DNA of 64,000 nt from Wuchereria bancrofti. Lineage: Eukaryota; Nematoda; Chromadorea; Rhabditida; Onchocercidae. Below are positions 50,503 through 62,039 of the stretch, piece after piece. Position 1 is the stretch's first letter. The number at the start of each line of letters is the position of its first letter. The position numbers were made by a program, and so were the translations under genes. The DNA lies in NCBI GenBank assembly GCA_005281725.1, contig SSBO01000012.1, forward strand, positions 1,966,194-2,030,193, in the 5' to 3' direction. Below the pieces are notes generated by a model. It had not been told where the DNA came from. It ran no database searches and saw nothing but the letters and a program-made list of their open reading frames with translations.

Positions 50503-52699
50503 ATGGAGTCGAAAGATGTTGGTGAATTAACTAAACCAAATGGTTATGATACGGAAGGCAAGGAATTTATCAGTGCTCTTCCTAAAAGCATTAAACGACG
50601 AATTCAAGCACTGAAGAAATTGCAAGTCGAGGGTTTGTGTATATTTTATCGTATTTTATCATCCACACATTTACTTGGCTTTTATGTAGAATGGTATGGG
50701 TGATGGAATTCAGTAAAAAATTTCTGAAGTAAGCAAAAAAGTGAAGATCTTGAGAAGTTAACAGTGATGAGGGATAATAAACCATGAGTGCTTGTCATGA
50801 AGTGATTATTTCGAATATTATTGAGGCACTGTTTAGGTATTAATGTTGAAGCTCATTTCTATGAACGTGTGCATCAGTTAGAGGTAGAATTTGCTCCCAT
50901 GTTCAATGCTTTGCATGATAAGGTAAATTGTTCTTTTTTCTGTTTCGTCTTCTCTATTACAGTCATTGGTCTTGAAACAAATCGATAACAAAAGTTATCA
51001 AGTTGTTAGCAATCTCAGGAGGACTGATAGTTCTGCCACAGCACAAGCGCTGGAATGTGCACAGTGATGCTTAGTGGTTTGCTGTTCACCGCTCCCCCTT
51101 TCATACAGATAGTGAGATAATTTGCATACTGTATACTGCTAGTGTTAATTGTTTATTCATGTTTCTGCAACAATGGGTCGAGCTTGTTACATGTTGTTTT
51201 GGATTAGGATAAGTACCAATAGATTTGTTGAACTCTAAAGGTTTTAAAGAAGGATACAACCTCCTTTGACGACCGATGGATCAAAACACTTGGGGTTTAT
51301 TTTATTTATCTGTTGTGTTACTTGCAGAGAAAAGCGATTATAACGGGTACATATGAACCCACTGATGACGAGACTAATTATCCGATTCTTCATGGTTATA
51401 CAAAGGAAGAAATCGAGGTGACTATCCAGTTTTGCAAATCATTTTAAAAATATCTTTATTTGTTGTCCGTGGGGTATTTTTGGATTTATTTCCAGCAAAT
51501 GGAAAAAGCATCAGCCCCGGAACCTAACCAGCCAACAAAAGGTGTTCCAAATTTTTGGTTACACTTGCTTAAAAATGTAGATCACGTTTGTGAGATGATC
51601 CATGAACACGATGAACCAGTACTTCAACATCTCATTGACATAACATGTGACGTCCAGGCTAACCCGGATGTAAGTTTTCATCATAAATATTAAAGTGTGT
51701 GGTTATCGATAAGGTTCCGGAAAAGATGTTGATCTGACATTTTTTTCTGGGTAGCGAAGTCGGTATTGCAACTTGTAATTGGAGTTTTGTGAAAATGTTT
51801 GATGTTTAGTATATGCTGGGTTTTAGACATATGTGGTTTTTATTGGATAAACTTTTTAGTCATATACTCTGACATTCCATTTCGAACCCAATGAATATTT
51901 CACTCAGACAGAGTTGAAGAAATTTTATACCCTACAAGTTGCTCCGGATGAAGACGATATTTTTGATTACGATGGTCCAGTAATAATTAGTGCCAAAGGG
52001 TAAGTTATATTTGATTTTTCCTAATCGTTAGTATTTATCCATGGTGCTCTCTGGCCGAGGAAATCGTTAAACTGCTAATTGAGAGACATATATGTACATC
52101 ATCTTACCAGTAGTTGCAGTATTTTAGATTACCATTGTTAATTACAGCACCGAAATAGATTGGAAAGAGGGAAAAAACGTTACAAAGAAAATTATTAAGA
52201 AGAAGCAAAAGAAAGGCAGCGCTGCTGGTCGCTTCATTACAAAAACTGTGAAAGCTGACTCTTTCTTCAACTTCTTCGACCCTCCACTCATGGAAAATAA
52301 GAATGAAACCAATGGAAATGATGATGTTAGTATAATCGTGCTTCGTTTTTTTATATATTTATGTATTTTCAGATATTTGTGGTTTATTCGAGAGTCAAAC
52401 ATTTCATGGGTTGCAACATAAGCATTCACTATAACAGAATATAAAAGGCTGTTGAGCGAAGTGGGTGGTAAACAAATCTAGGTTGCGAACTGGTAACAGT
52501 TTTTTGCTCCTTATGGTTCATTAATCCTTGATTTCAGGATATTGAAACTCAGGAACTGTTGCAAGCTGATTTCGAGATTGGTCAGCTATTCCGTGACCAA
52601 ATTGTGCCTAGAGCAGTGCTGTTTTACACTAAAGAAGCAATGGATGAAAATGAAATTTTCGATTATGATGCGGATGAGGATGAAGATGAGGTTCTTTAA
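50503..52699 (+). CDS. nap-1: Nucleosome assembly protein (NAP1)
   Basis: Histone H2A-H2B chaperone acting in chromatin assembly and histone import. Seven exons: 50503-50632, 50837-50922, 51328-51417, 51496-51669, 51860-51999, 52148-52325, 52538-52699, giving 319 residues with agreeing phases. Landmarks of the NAP domain: ALPKSIKRRIQALKKLQ, the dimerisation helix FYERVHQLEVEFAPMFNALH, KRKAIITG-type RKAIITGTYEP, GVPNFWLHLLKN, the earmuff strands YTLTFHFEPNEYFT and DGPVIISAKGTEIDWKEGKN, then SFFNFFDPP and QADFEIGQLFRDQIVPRAVL. The C-terminus is acidic (DYDADEDEDE) but shorter than usual, ending at VL-stop. The GAG|GTTCTT there could also act as a donor to an unseen extra acidic exon. It is the first of three genes in the same orientation. 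Confidence 0.94.
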
Positions 52700-53559
52700 T
52701 CAACTATTATGTTTCGTATTTGAAATATATCATTCGCAACGATCTAGAATCTAATTTGATTGGATTCACACTAAATGTGTGCCTTCCAGAACCGTCCCTT
52801 CCGGGCTTATTCTGTTACTGTAGGTAATTTTTTAGTCTGCCATCAATACTCGCCTCATTAATATTATATTTACATCATTTTATGTATTTCATAGTACGTA
52901 ACCGGTACCCCCATAACCACACTCCTGTGGGTTTCCGAATAAATTTTTGCTTTAACTTCATTTTTCTCTGGATCAAGAGAACTATTATGTTGTTCAGTTT
53001 CCCTGCACCTTATTGTAACATTGGATTCAGCGGAAATTATTTTGATCATATTCAGTTTTTAAAGAATATTCATTGTTGCAGATTTTTTAAACAGGTGATT
53101 GTTTCAGACGGAACTGTTTGACGAAAGTGATAATGCATAAGTTCTGTCGTCGGAACTATCTGCTTAATAAAATCACTCATTGCTGTACTGTCAAATTGTT
53201 TTGCTCCGTTTTAATATTTTTGATAAAGTGTTTTCAACCATGAAAATTTTTGATGAATGTATTCCATTGTGTTTAAAAAGAAAGAGATTTATTAAAATCC
53301 TTCGTTGTGCATTTGATAACATTCACTACTGTTGGTGTTTTTGGCATACGGTACTCAGAACTATGAAAATTGGAACACTTGATGCGATGTTTTGATTCTC
53401 TAAGAGTATTCTGGTAGCATCGGGAGTTTTATAAGTTGCTGAATTGCGGATTTAAAAGATTTAATTTATGGACTTATGCGCTACAGTTACCAGTGTTGGC
53501 TTAATATATTAATTTTCATTGTGATATTGATGTATTCATGAGAAGCAGGTGAAGATATA
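52700..53559. other. Spacer between nap-1 and the next gene
   Basis: About 860 bp with no recognisable exon. The length is longer than typical spacers inside nematode operons but not excluded if nap-1 has a long 3' UTR. A further nap-1 C-terminal exon may hide here. Confidence 0.5.
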
Positions 53560-56106
53560 ATGGACGAAGTGGAAGCTCTGAGAATACTGGATCAATTGTC
53601 CCATGTAAATATTGATAATCCGGATCTAGCAAATCTATTGAAGAGTGAGGTCTTGCTTGACCGCTCACTTTATTCGCTTCCGGATTGTGCAGTGCGTCGT
53701 CGTTTTTTTTCTATTATTGAATGTTTCCTTATTAGCTTGTGGCAGAAAAGCTATTTTGGATACAAACATTTGGATGAAGAGGTGCATCACGTAGTTTCCG
53801 TATTTGGCATTTTGAAAGATGTAGTCTTGGAAATTTGTTTCGGTGCCGGTATGTGTCCATTCCGTCCATTACTTTCAAATTTTCTTAGCATTTCTGTCGA
53901 GGTTCTCTTTTTAGACTACATCTTTTGTTCCGCTGATAAAATCGTCCAATATTGTACAACGGTGTATGTTGAGGCCCTGCATGTCATTTGAATCTTTCAG
54001 TGGCTTGTTAAACTGATCGCTGTTAGATAATGGTTATGACGTATCATTCCACTCGGTGGAATCAAAATATAATGATGATTTCATCTCTCTTAGATATTCG
54101 TATCTATAATTTTTACATTGTAATCTCATTTTATAGACACCGTATGGTTTGGTGGTGAGCAGTCAGGCCTTAAAACAAATCCGTTGAATAATGCAATCGT
54201 GTTCCTCAGTTGCTGTTGGCATGCAGCTGCACTTGCTGTCAATATATGTAGTTAGTGTGAACTTTGCGTTTTTTTCTGGTAGTTTGTGTTTATTCTACTG
54301 AGATTAATCGTCCATTTACACAAAAATAGTTGCAGAAATGAGAGCTTTACAAATTCTTTAAACTATTATTTCATTGCGAGTCTTTTTTTTTCTTTTTTTT
54401 TTTGAAAGGAATTTCTGTATCCGTTTGATAGCCACTTGTTTTCAGGTGCTAGTGAAATTCAGGATTTATTAAAAACTTCGACTCGATTGATTCCACAGCA
54501 CAGTTGTTTGCCAACAGCCTTACTGACGCAGGATGAAAGATGCCTTTCTACTGCTGTTGCATTATTGCGCATGGAAACTGCCGAAATGTAAATTTCTAAA
54601 ATTGACATAAACGATTTTTTAGCGATACTGATTCGTGTAATGGACAGTGATGCAATTTGTGGTGTGCTGGTCAACGCTTGGGGGGATTCATGCAATTTGA
54701 AAATGAAAATAAAATAGGCAAAATCTAGCTAAAGTAAAACTTAACTAAATTTGGTATTTCAGAGAGGTGATTTCGTTTGAAAAAACTAGTTTGGTAGCAG
54801 AATGACTTGAACACCAGCAAATTAATTAAAGGAATTAATTACTCTTAAATTTTAGCGACACACCACCTCAGCTTAAAGCCATGTGGTTGTTCCGGCACAC
54901 TTTATTTTCAATCGCCTATGACTACAAGGTGTGGTATTCTCTCTTAGTATCTATTTTATTCAATTTGTTATCCTTTCAGTAAAGGGAGATTTACGAAAAT
55001 GAATTCATCTCTTTTTTTTTTTATAACCACCTATTTTGAATAGGATGTTGTTGTTGAATATATCTTATTGTTCTGCTTTTATTTAAAAATTTGCACAGGT
55101 AATTCTGGATTGGCTCTATTCAGAGTTAGCCGCTGTACCTTTTGTATTGCGTTTCCTCAAAATGCTGATCAAACAACAGAGGGATGTCGATAAGCAACAA
55201 TACAGTAGTTTTTCGTGTTTGCAGTATGTTTCTTCATATGATTTTCTAAGTGACAATAACGGATTTCCTTGGTACGATATTATAGTATTGATTCTTAAAC
55301 GCGAACGCATGCTTTGTTTTAATAGATTTTCATTCGGGAAACAAATTAACATTTTGGAGTAAAGTGGAACATATCTGTTTAAGAAAATTAAGTTTTTTTT
55401 TTACCGCTGTTTTGTATTCAGCACCTTCAGTTGGTCTAGTCTACAAATTATGAGAGATTTTTAGAAAACATGACTTGGTTGCATTTCGTTGACACTTCCT
55501 ATCATATTAAGATGTTATGAAAGAAACAAGAAAACTCGATTTGTTCGGAGCAAAACGATTTCTTCTGGTAACGGTCTAACTCTCTGCATTCGACAACTGC
55601 ATGGAGACTTACCTGTCACTACCTCCTATACATTCTCCAAGATCGAAAGGGTCTCTAATTTTTTTTTTATCTTGGAGGCAGTAAATGGATTATTCATAGG
55701 GCACCAGAAATTGAATATCTTGTTATTGAGTTAGGTGGAGTTATATACATAGGTGTTAGTATTTGGCATTTCAATTCTATTTTATGCATAGAACTTTGGT
55801 AATCCTTCTAGATTTATTACACTGATGGACCTGTCATCAAATGAAAGAATAATTAGGATGTTATAGGAAGTATGTCTGATGGTACCTGAACCAAATGAAG
55901 AAGAATCAGGCGATCAACAAATTGTGAAATGTTTCGAGAACTTACGAACTTCTTGTATACGTTTGCAAAATTCGGGTGATGCCCCGTTTAATGTGATGCC
56001 CATAATTGGTATTGTTGAACAGCTGCGGAAGGCAATAATGGAGAGTGATACTGTTTTAGCACGCAAGTGTAGCCACAGAAATTATCAAGAGGCGAATATG
56101 ACGTAA
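53560..56106 (+). CDS. Unrecognised helical protein, multi-exon
   Basis: I do not recognise this family. The first exon, 53560-53848, starts MDEVEALRILDQLSHVNIDN and ends at a perfect donor (GCCG|GTATGT). It is followed by 54137-54250, 54446-54587, 54856-54928 and 55099-55223, all with matching phases, and by a probable last exon ending at 56106 (MVPEPNEEESGDQQIVKCFE to the stop). The link between the exon ending 55223 and the last exon is unresolved: phases do not match directly, so a missing small exon, a different donor or a sequence error is needed. The sequence is rich in Leu, Cys and amphipathic helices (LALVN-type repeats; VPFVLRFLKMLIKQQRD), consistent with an all-helical ARM/HEAT-like scaffold, and has neither a signal peptide nor transmembrane segments. 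The acidic PEPNEEESGDQQ linker lies before the C-terminal helices. It sits between a histone chaperone and a splicing-type factor. Confidence 0.6.
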
Positions 56107-56588
56107 CATAAACGATGAATTTCTATGGGATTAATGTTTTTGTTCGTATTACAGTTGTGTATTTTATCTGTATTGATATTCCGTTTTGGGTTTTTTCTTT
56201 TTTTTAAAAAAAATCAATAAAATGGTCTAATAGGTACAGAATTTTGTTAATGAAAGTTTCTTCATTAATCCATATTTTCTACATGCAATTAAAACTGTCA
56301 ATCTACCTTAGGAATGGTGCTGTCGTGGGAATAGGTTTCGTAATTAGAGTGCTTCAATAGGCAACTGGTTAGTATTGCTTTTAGCGAGTTGATTCTGGAC
56401 CTGGAGTTTACATATTTAGGCGATGCGTTAGTTTGTGTCATGGAGGTATGTTGTCACGTGGTGGGGCTAAGGGTTTGTGAGTTTTTAGGTGTTAGGTTAA
56501 TAGTATCTTGGGTTGACTGTAATGCTGACATAGGTGGGTTTGTTGAGATTTTCAAGATGAACTGTTTACTTGCAGAGTGGTCCTGACA
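56107..56588. other. Short spacer upstream of SR-protein gene
   Basis: 480 bp, with a T-rich stretch near 56200 and a G/T-rich stretch 56400-56580 directly before the start codon. No exon is seen. The distance would fit either separate transcription or an operon. Confidence 0.5.
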
Positions 56589-59283
56589 ATGTCGTCATCT
56601 GGAAGCGATCGTCATCGATCAAAAAGTCATTCTCCTAGAAGGTCTGTTTGTTCGTTGATAAAAGAAAGAAGAAGGTGCTTGGAAAATCAGCAGTTGAGAG
56701 AGTTATCCGAGAAACGTATTCGATGATCTCATGACTCATGATAACTTTTTAGCGTTTATTTCATGGGGGATCTCATATCTCAATTCTCCCTCTTTGGTAT
56801 GTATATATACGCTATCAGAATTAGTGCGATAATTTATTTGCGCTGAAGAAACCAAATGTTTTAATGTTTTAACCTAGAATAAATCTGGTTAAAGTTGCGC
56901 AAATCAAAGTGAAATTGTTTTTTTGGTGATGGCTTATAGTCTCAGTATAATTTGTGGTTTTCACATGCCATGCTTCCAGTGAACGGTCTGACTCACGTAG
57001 CAATACACCACCTCGTCGTCGTAGCCGTTCAAGATCTGTTGATCGTGCGGCTGAGCAGCTTGGTCGGCTTCATATATGTAACTTCGATGAGAGTTTGAGA
57101 AAAGATGATCTAAAAGACGCATTCGGGTATTTCTTCTAACCCTTTTTTTTGGAAACTAGTATTATGAACGCATTGATTTATTCACATCTGAATCATGTTT
57201 TTAAAGACAGTGTAATTTTGAATAAGATTATAATATTTTCACACTTCTATTTAATTTACAATCAAGTAGATTAGGGAACTTTATTCACTGGTGATTTTTG
57301 TAAGCTGTTACATAGTTCATAAAGTAATTTTTTATATTGGTGAAGCAATTTAGCAAATTTGGTGACATCGATAATGTTTGGTTGGCGTCGTATCCACCGC
57401 TGTTTGCTTTTGTGACATTCAAAGCGAAGGAAGATGCTGTTGATGCGCTGAAAGAGATGAATAATGCGTGCGTAAATTCATAGACGATTGATTTTATATT
57501 AATTATTACACAGAGCCTAAAGTACGATGAAGTTGATGTATTTTACATCAAAAAATTTTGGGATTGGAGAATAATTTGAGGCTTGAAGATGTAATGCAAT
57601 TAGTTTATGTTACCAACTGTTACCGATATGCAGGTACATTGGAAGAAACAAGATTAAGGTGGCTACAGCTCATCCACCAAGAAAACCAGGTGAACGTGGT
57701 CCGCCTCGTCGCTATGGTGGTGGCGGTTATCGAGGAGGTGGTGGTCCACGGTTTGTATTTTTCCTAATTTTCTATCACTTTTTCCTATACTATGTAATTA
57801 CTTGAAATTCATTCATTTAGTTCCGCTATTGGTTGCATAATTTATATTTCAGTTCATATGGTGGATATGGTGGTAGGGGCGGTGGATATGGCGGAGGAGG
57901 TTACGGAGGAAGATCAGGAAGTTCTCGCTCATATGGTGGAGGCGGTTATCGAAGCAGTTACAGTGGCAGCGGAAATGGTAGTGATCGAAGGTAGGATTTT
58001 TGATCGATGAATCGTGTTCAGGATTGTGCATCAGATTGAATCCAAAAGAATTAACGTCTTTCTGCACTTTATTTCATGACTAATACTATCTTCATCCCTC
58101 TCTTGATTTCAAAACGCTACACTTCGTGTCTGATGGTATGTATATCTCCGTGATTTCAATCTGAACACAATGAACTATGTTTGATTTGAAAGGTTTCGTT
58201 TATTCTAAGAAACGAAACTACTGCGGCTAATGAGCTGATGGGGATTATAAGTAAACCAATAAAACTTATACTTCATGCCACTTTCAAGCTGTCAACTGGT
58301 TATGTCGAAAGTTTCTAAAATTCATTTTTCTTTATATTCCAGTACTCAGTCTCTCTTAAATGAAAGGAAAGAAAGCATTGCTTATGTATAAACCGGTCCG
58401 TTCTGCATTGGCCGAACTATGCACACTGGTGTTCGGGTACGAATGAAATGAGTTATCCTCACTTACGGCTTCTGCCGGCCAAGCCAAATTTTGGTACTAC
58501 TCATACGTAGATGATTCGGTTAACAGTTGTACGGTGGGCGGATACTGGTAGCTTTGACAAAATCGGCTACATTTGATTGTGTAAATTGCTGGATTCCGCG
58601 ATGAATAATATTGGTGGTTACATCACAAGATATTCTTTTAAATGAAATATTGGGCATTGTACTACTACAAGTGGTAAGTCCGATTTTGCGCACTTGTATT
58701 TCTGGGTCCTGCTCCTCAGTACGTTCCTTTTTTGTCTTCGAAATTTTCCGATTATGAAGGCCGTTTTTAGTCTTTTTGCCGGTAATGCTGTAATGTGATT
58801 TGGTTGTTCGTGGTTTCTGGCAAAATCATTTAAGTGGTATGTGTCGTGATGTTCAGAATTGTAAACTAATTTTACTTAAAATTAGCCAGTGCGACATTGG
58901 AGTTGTTTCTCAAGTGCCGGTCAGATGTTGCCCCCAAAATAACAGTAGCATATCAAGTGAGACTCTGCATATCGAATCGTCACTGGTCCATTTGTCTATC
59001 AATAACATGTTTATCAAACTGCTAGTGGTTCATCTGTTTATTGGAGTTTAAAAAACATTTTCTGAAAGCTCGTTATTTTCGTGTTTTATTGGGCTGGGAC
59101 CAGTAAACAATATACATTGCATGAGGACTATGTGCTGTGAAATCTGCACTGTTCTAATGCTTAGTTGTGTTCCAAGGGAAATCCAGTAAAGGTAAGCTCA
59201 TTTCTTGCATATTGTCAGCTTCAGTATTTCTAGTGATGGTATCTTTCAGGAGTGGCAGTAATCGATACAGTGATCGCCGTTGA
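56589..59283 (+). CDS. SR-type RNA-binding protein with RRM and RGG-like tail
   Basis: Predicted splicing or mRNA-binding factor of 200 residues. Exons: 56589-56641, 56980-57126, 57354-57467, 57634-57750, 57853-57990, 59250-59283; phases agree. The N-terminus is Ser/Arg-rich (RSKSHSPRRSERSDSRSN, then RRRSRSRSVDR). One RRM follows: RNP2-like RLHICNF, helix LRKDDLKDAFGKFGDIDNVW, RNP1-like PLFAFVTFKAKEDAVDALKE and YIGRNKIKVATAHPP. The C-terminal third is Gly/Tyr/Arg/Ser-rich (GGYRGGG and SYGGYGGRG repeats) and closes with SGSNRYSDRR. The RRM with VWLASYPPLFAFV is closest to the SRSF3/SRSF7 group, but the leading RS segment is unlike it, so orthology to a specific C. elegans rsp gene is left open. 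The last intron (57991-59249, 1259 bp) is much longer than the others, and the last exon encodes only ten residues. Confidence 0.88.
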
Positions 59284-60018
59284 TTGGTTCTACCATTCCA
59301 TGCAAGCAGTGATTTTTCCTTAAGTCTCTATTGATGTTGTTTTTCAATTTGCTCCATATTTTGAAACCAAAATTTTATTTTCCTGTTCAGGTCATGTCAG
59401 CAAAAGAAATCTTTTTGTTTCCGGTATCTAAAAAGTTAAAATTTTTCGCGTTGTTGATTTAATTTGCTTTTTGCGTTTGTTCAGAAATTTGAATGGCTAC
59501 TGAGTAATTAAAGAAAAGTTAATGTACGAGCTGTATGTTGATAATATTGCACTATAAAATATACTAACGTAATTACAAGTATATCTCATTGCGCAGACGA
59601 AAGTAAAGCAGAAGTTGGCACGTGAAATTCGGAAGCAGTTTTTGGCAAACATATATATAGAGTACCGTTAGTAGTTTGAAAATATTTTAGAGAGTTTAGG
59701 ATGTGTATGGAGTTTGTAACTTCCGTAATTGCTTGAATTGGTATTTGAGAATTGCTATATTAGTACGTCTCCGATGGTCGTTTGCGACGAAGAGTAGTTG
59801 GATTCGATGCGGAATACTATTGCCAGACGCAGTGGGAGGTATGTTACATCCAGTTACTGGGAGTAGGGTAGTATTGTTGCGTGCAGAACAACAGTAAAAA
59901 AAACCTTGTTGATGTGGGGTGCATTAGTTAAGAACTTCCCGAGGGGATTGTAACATTTAACTGAGCTTATTAAATTCATTAGTTGAAGGGTTTATTATTC
60001 AACTTTGCATCTTCCTCA

Positions 60019-60414
60019 TCAAGCAACTGGATATATAAGATTGGTTAGTATTCTATCGCTTTCTTCATGAACCTCCTGACCTGTACAGTCGCATTTGATT
60101 TGAGAATATATAGGAAGGAAAATGTGACAATTTGTAAACAGCATAATGAATAATTTTAGAAGGTGACCATTCCTCATGTTTTTTACTTTGCTCTTCCATA
60201 TAGCGTCGCTTTTTTGTCCGTTCCTGAGTATAAGATACACTGAAGCATGAGTTACTGCTGGAGCAAATTTCTTCTGTGACAAGGTATTAATTGCAAATTG
60301 CTGTTTTAACGTTTGACAATGAGAAAAAGTTTTGCAATGTTCGAAGAACATGTATGCTTTTTTTAGGTCTTCAATACTTTGAATCTGAATTAGGGAAGTG
60401 AAAGTTTCATGCAA
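60019..60414 (-). CDS. Possible unrecognised exon, 131 codons
   Basis: This is one of the longer open frames for this AT content. A plausible acceptor (CCTAATTCAG) sits near 60385, in front of IQSIEDLKKAYMFFEHCKTF. The frame runs through a hydrophobic stretch (HLLKLFIMLFTNCHIFLPIY) and ends in IKCDCTGQEVHEESDRILTN, then LIYPVA-stop. I cannot link it to any family or to an upstream exon, and chance is a real possibility. Confidence 0.25.
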   Translation of the reverse strand: MHETFTSLIQIQSIEDLKKAYMFFEHCKTFSHCQTLKQQFAINTLSQKKFAPAVTHASVYLILRNGQKSDAIWKSKVKNMRNGHLLKLFIMLFTNCHIFLPIYSQIKCDCTGQEVHEESDRILTNLIYPVA

Positions 60415-61115
60415 TATTTTTCTAATCTATTCATTATTTGGTACCGAAATCTCGTCTCTGAGTTATTTATTATAAGTTATTAAATGCTTCAAGTTCACCA
60501 TGTAAATATATAAGACTAAGGCAGTTACATTATTACCTTTCTTACACCTTGTAGGATTCGTCGAATAATATTCCGTGCATCACTTTTAAGATACAGTTAA
60601 GGCCATATCGGTCATTTATTAAAAAAAGATTGTCCTAACTATTAAAAAGAAATCCTAACTCAACCCTAATCGCAATTGTAAACAGTTTGATTTAAGTTTA
60701 TCGTCTCAAACTATACCATTTAACACACCCTGAAATCATGCATTTTCGAAATCAGTATAAACCAAACACATTCGGTTTTTGATAGAAGTATGGTCCGGTA
60801 ACTGAAACAAATATGGTAAACCTCAGATATGTTATAAATTATATTCTAGATAATGTTGGCTGTTTGTGTGTATGTGAATGATCAATGCTTTCTCAAATTA
60901 CTACACACAATCATTTGGGGGATTATTGATTATTGATAACCTACTTTTTATGCAAATGAATTGATAAGTAAGAAAGAAATGGTCACAAATTTATGCGTTC
61001 CTTTGAAATAACAATGAAACAATGAGAATTTCTGAAATGCACTGCATGATTACATTATAGCAAATCGGACGCTTTTGTCCATGTATTTGTATCGTAGGAA
61101 AAAAATATTTGCCTC

Positions 61116-61150
61116 CCCAGATCAGCAATCGAAAAGTTTGCTGATCTGGG
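61116..61150. repeat. Perfect 13-bp inverted repeat (hairpin)
   Basis: CCCAGATCAGCAA at 61116-61128 is the exact reverse complement of TTGCTGATCTGGG at 61138-61150, with a 9-base loop. Immediately to the right are two copies of CTGGGAAGATT (about 61146 and 61194), and CCCTTTTTGGTTAACTG occurs near 61180 and again near 61331. The cluster resembles a small mobile-element remnant or a structured RNA, but neither is proven. Confidence 0.75.
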
Positions 61151-61365
61151 AAGATTCCCTTTTTGCCTCTTCCCTTTTTCCCTTTTTGGTTAACTGGGAA
61201 GATTTGTTTGATGTATATGCAATATGTGAAGTAACACAGTAATATTTCCTTTATTAACAGAAGCAACAGTATAAAAAAATTTATAAAAATTGAGGTACAA
61301 ATTGATCATTACGAGTGGAGGTGATCCGATCCCTTTTTGGTTAACTGTGATTGTTTTAGCTCAAC

Positions 61366-61383
61366 ATATATATATATATATAT
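61366..61383. repeat. TA tract within a short palindrome
   Basis: TCAACA, followed by an (AT)n core of about 18 bases, then TGTTGA forms a self-complementary unit that could extrude as a cruciform. Confidence 0.6.
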
Positions 61384-62039
61384 TGTTGAACTGGAAGTGG
61401 TGATGATAAATTCTTTGTTGGGTTTCAAGGATAGTGACAGTCATAATGTAAATATGGAAAAGGGGAGGTAATTTAAGGTTTAAATATCAATTAGGGAACA
61501 ATGTATAAAGGTATAAGTATGCTTAAAATAAAGAGTTTATGTATAAGTATTATTTGTGAAGGGTTCATCAATTATATTTCCTACCCTAACTTTTTTTTAC
61601 TCTAATTTATATATATATTTTTTAATATTTTAGAGTTTAGCGACACTAAAATTTCGCGACAACTTATGGCTATGTCTGAAGTAGTTCTGCCACAGATGCG
61701 ATACATTATAGCATATACTGTTCTAACAATATGAAGTAGAAATGAGAGAAATGATTTCATCCATAACAATGCATGAGTTTGCATCTACAAATTTTGGGAA
61801 TAATAAATAAATCGAAAAGTTATTGTTTTGTCTGGAAAAGTAATTGAAAGTTATTAGTTATCAAAAAAATGATTCAAAAAAATTACGATTATCATTATGA
61901 CTATCTTTTGGTTAATTCATATAATCATCAGTTTATTCATTTGAAAAGGAAATTATGGTTTACTTGCGATGAGTAAATAAAGAAAAGAATGCATGCATAA
62001 AGTTGATTTACGATAAAAATGAAAATGAATATGCATGTT

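Noticed and set aside
52882..53395. Two plus-strand frames (79 and 71 codons) after nap-1
   Set aside because: They have no splice support or recognisable sequence; this looks like nap-1 3' UTR or spacer.
53700..53991. Continuation of the first exon of the unknown gene to the stop at 53991
   Set aside because: A consensus donor (GCCG|GTATGT) at 53848 leads in phase to the exon at 54137, so the extra 47 codons are most likely intron read-through.
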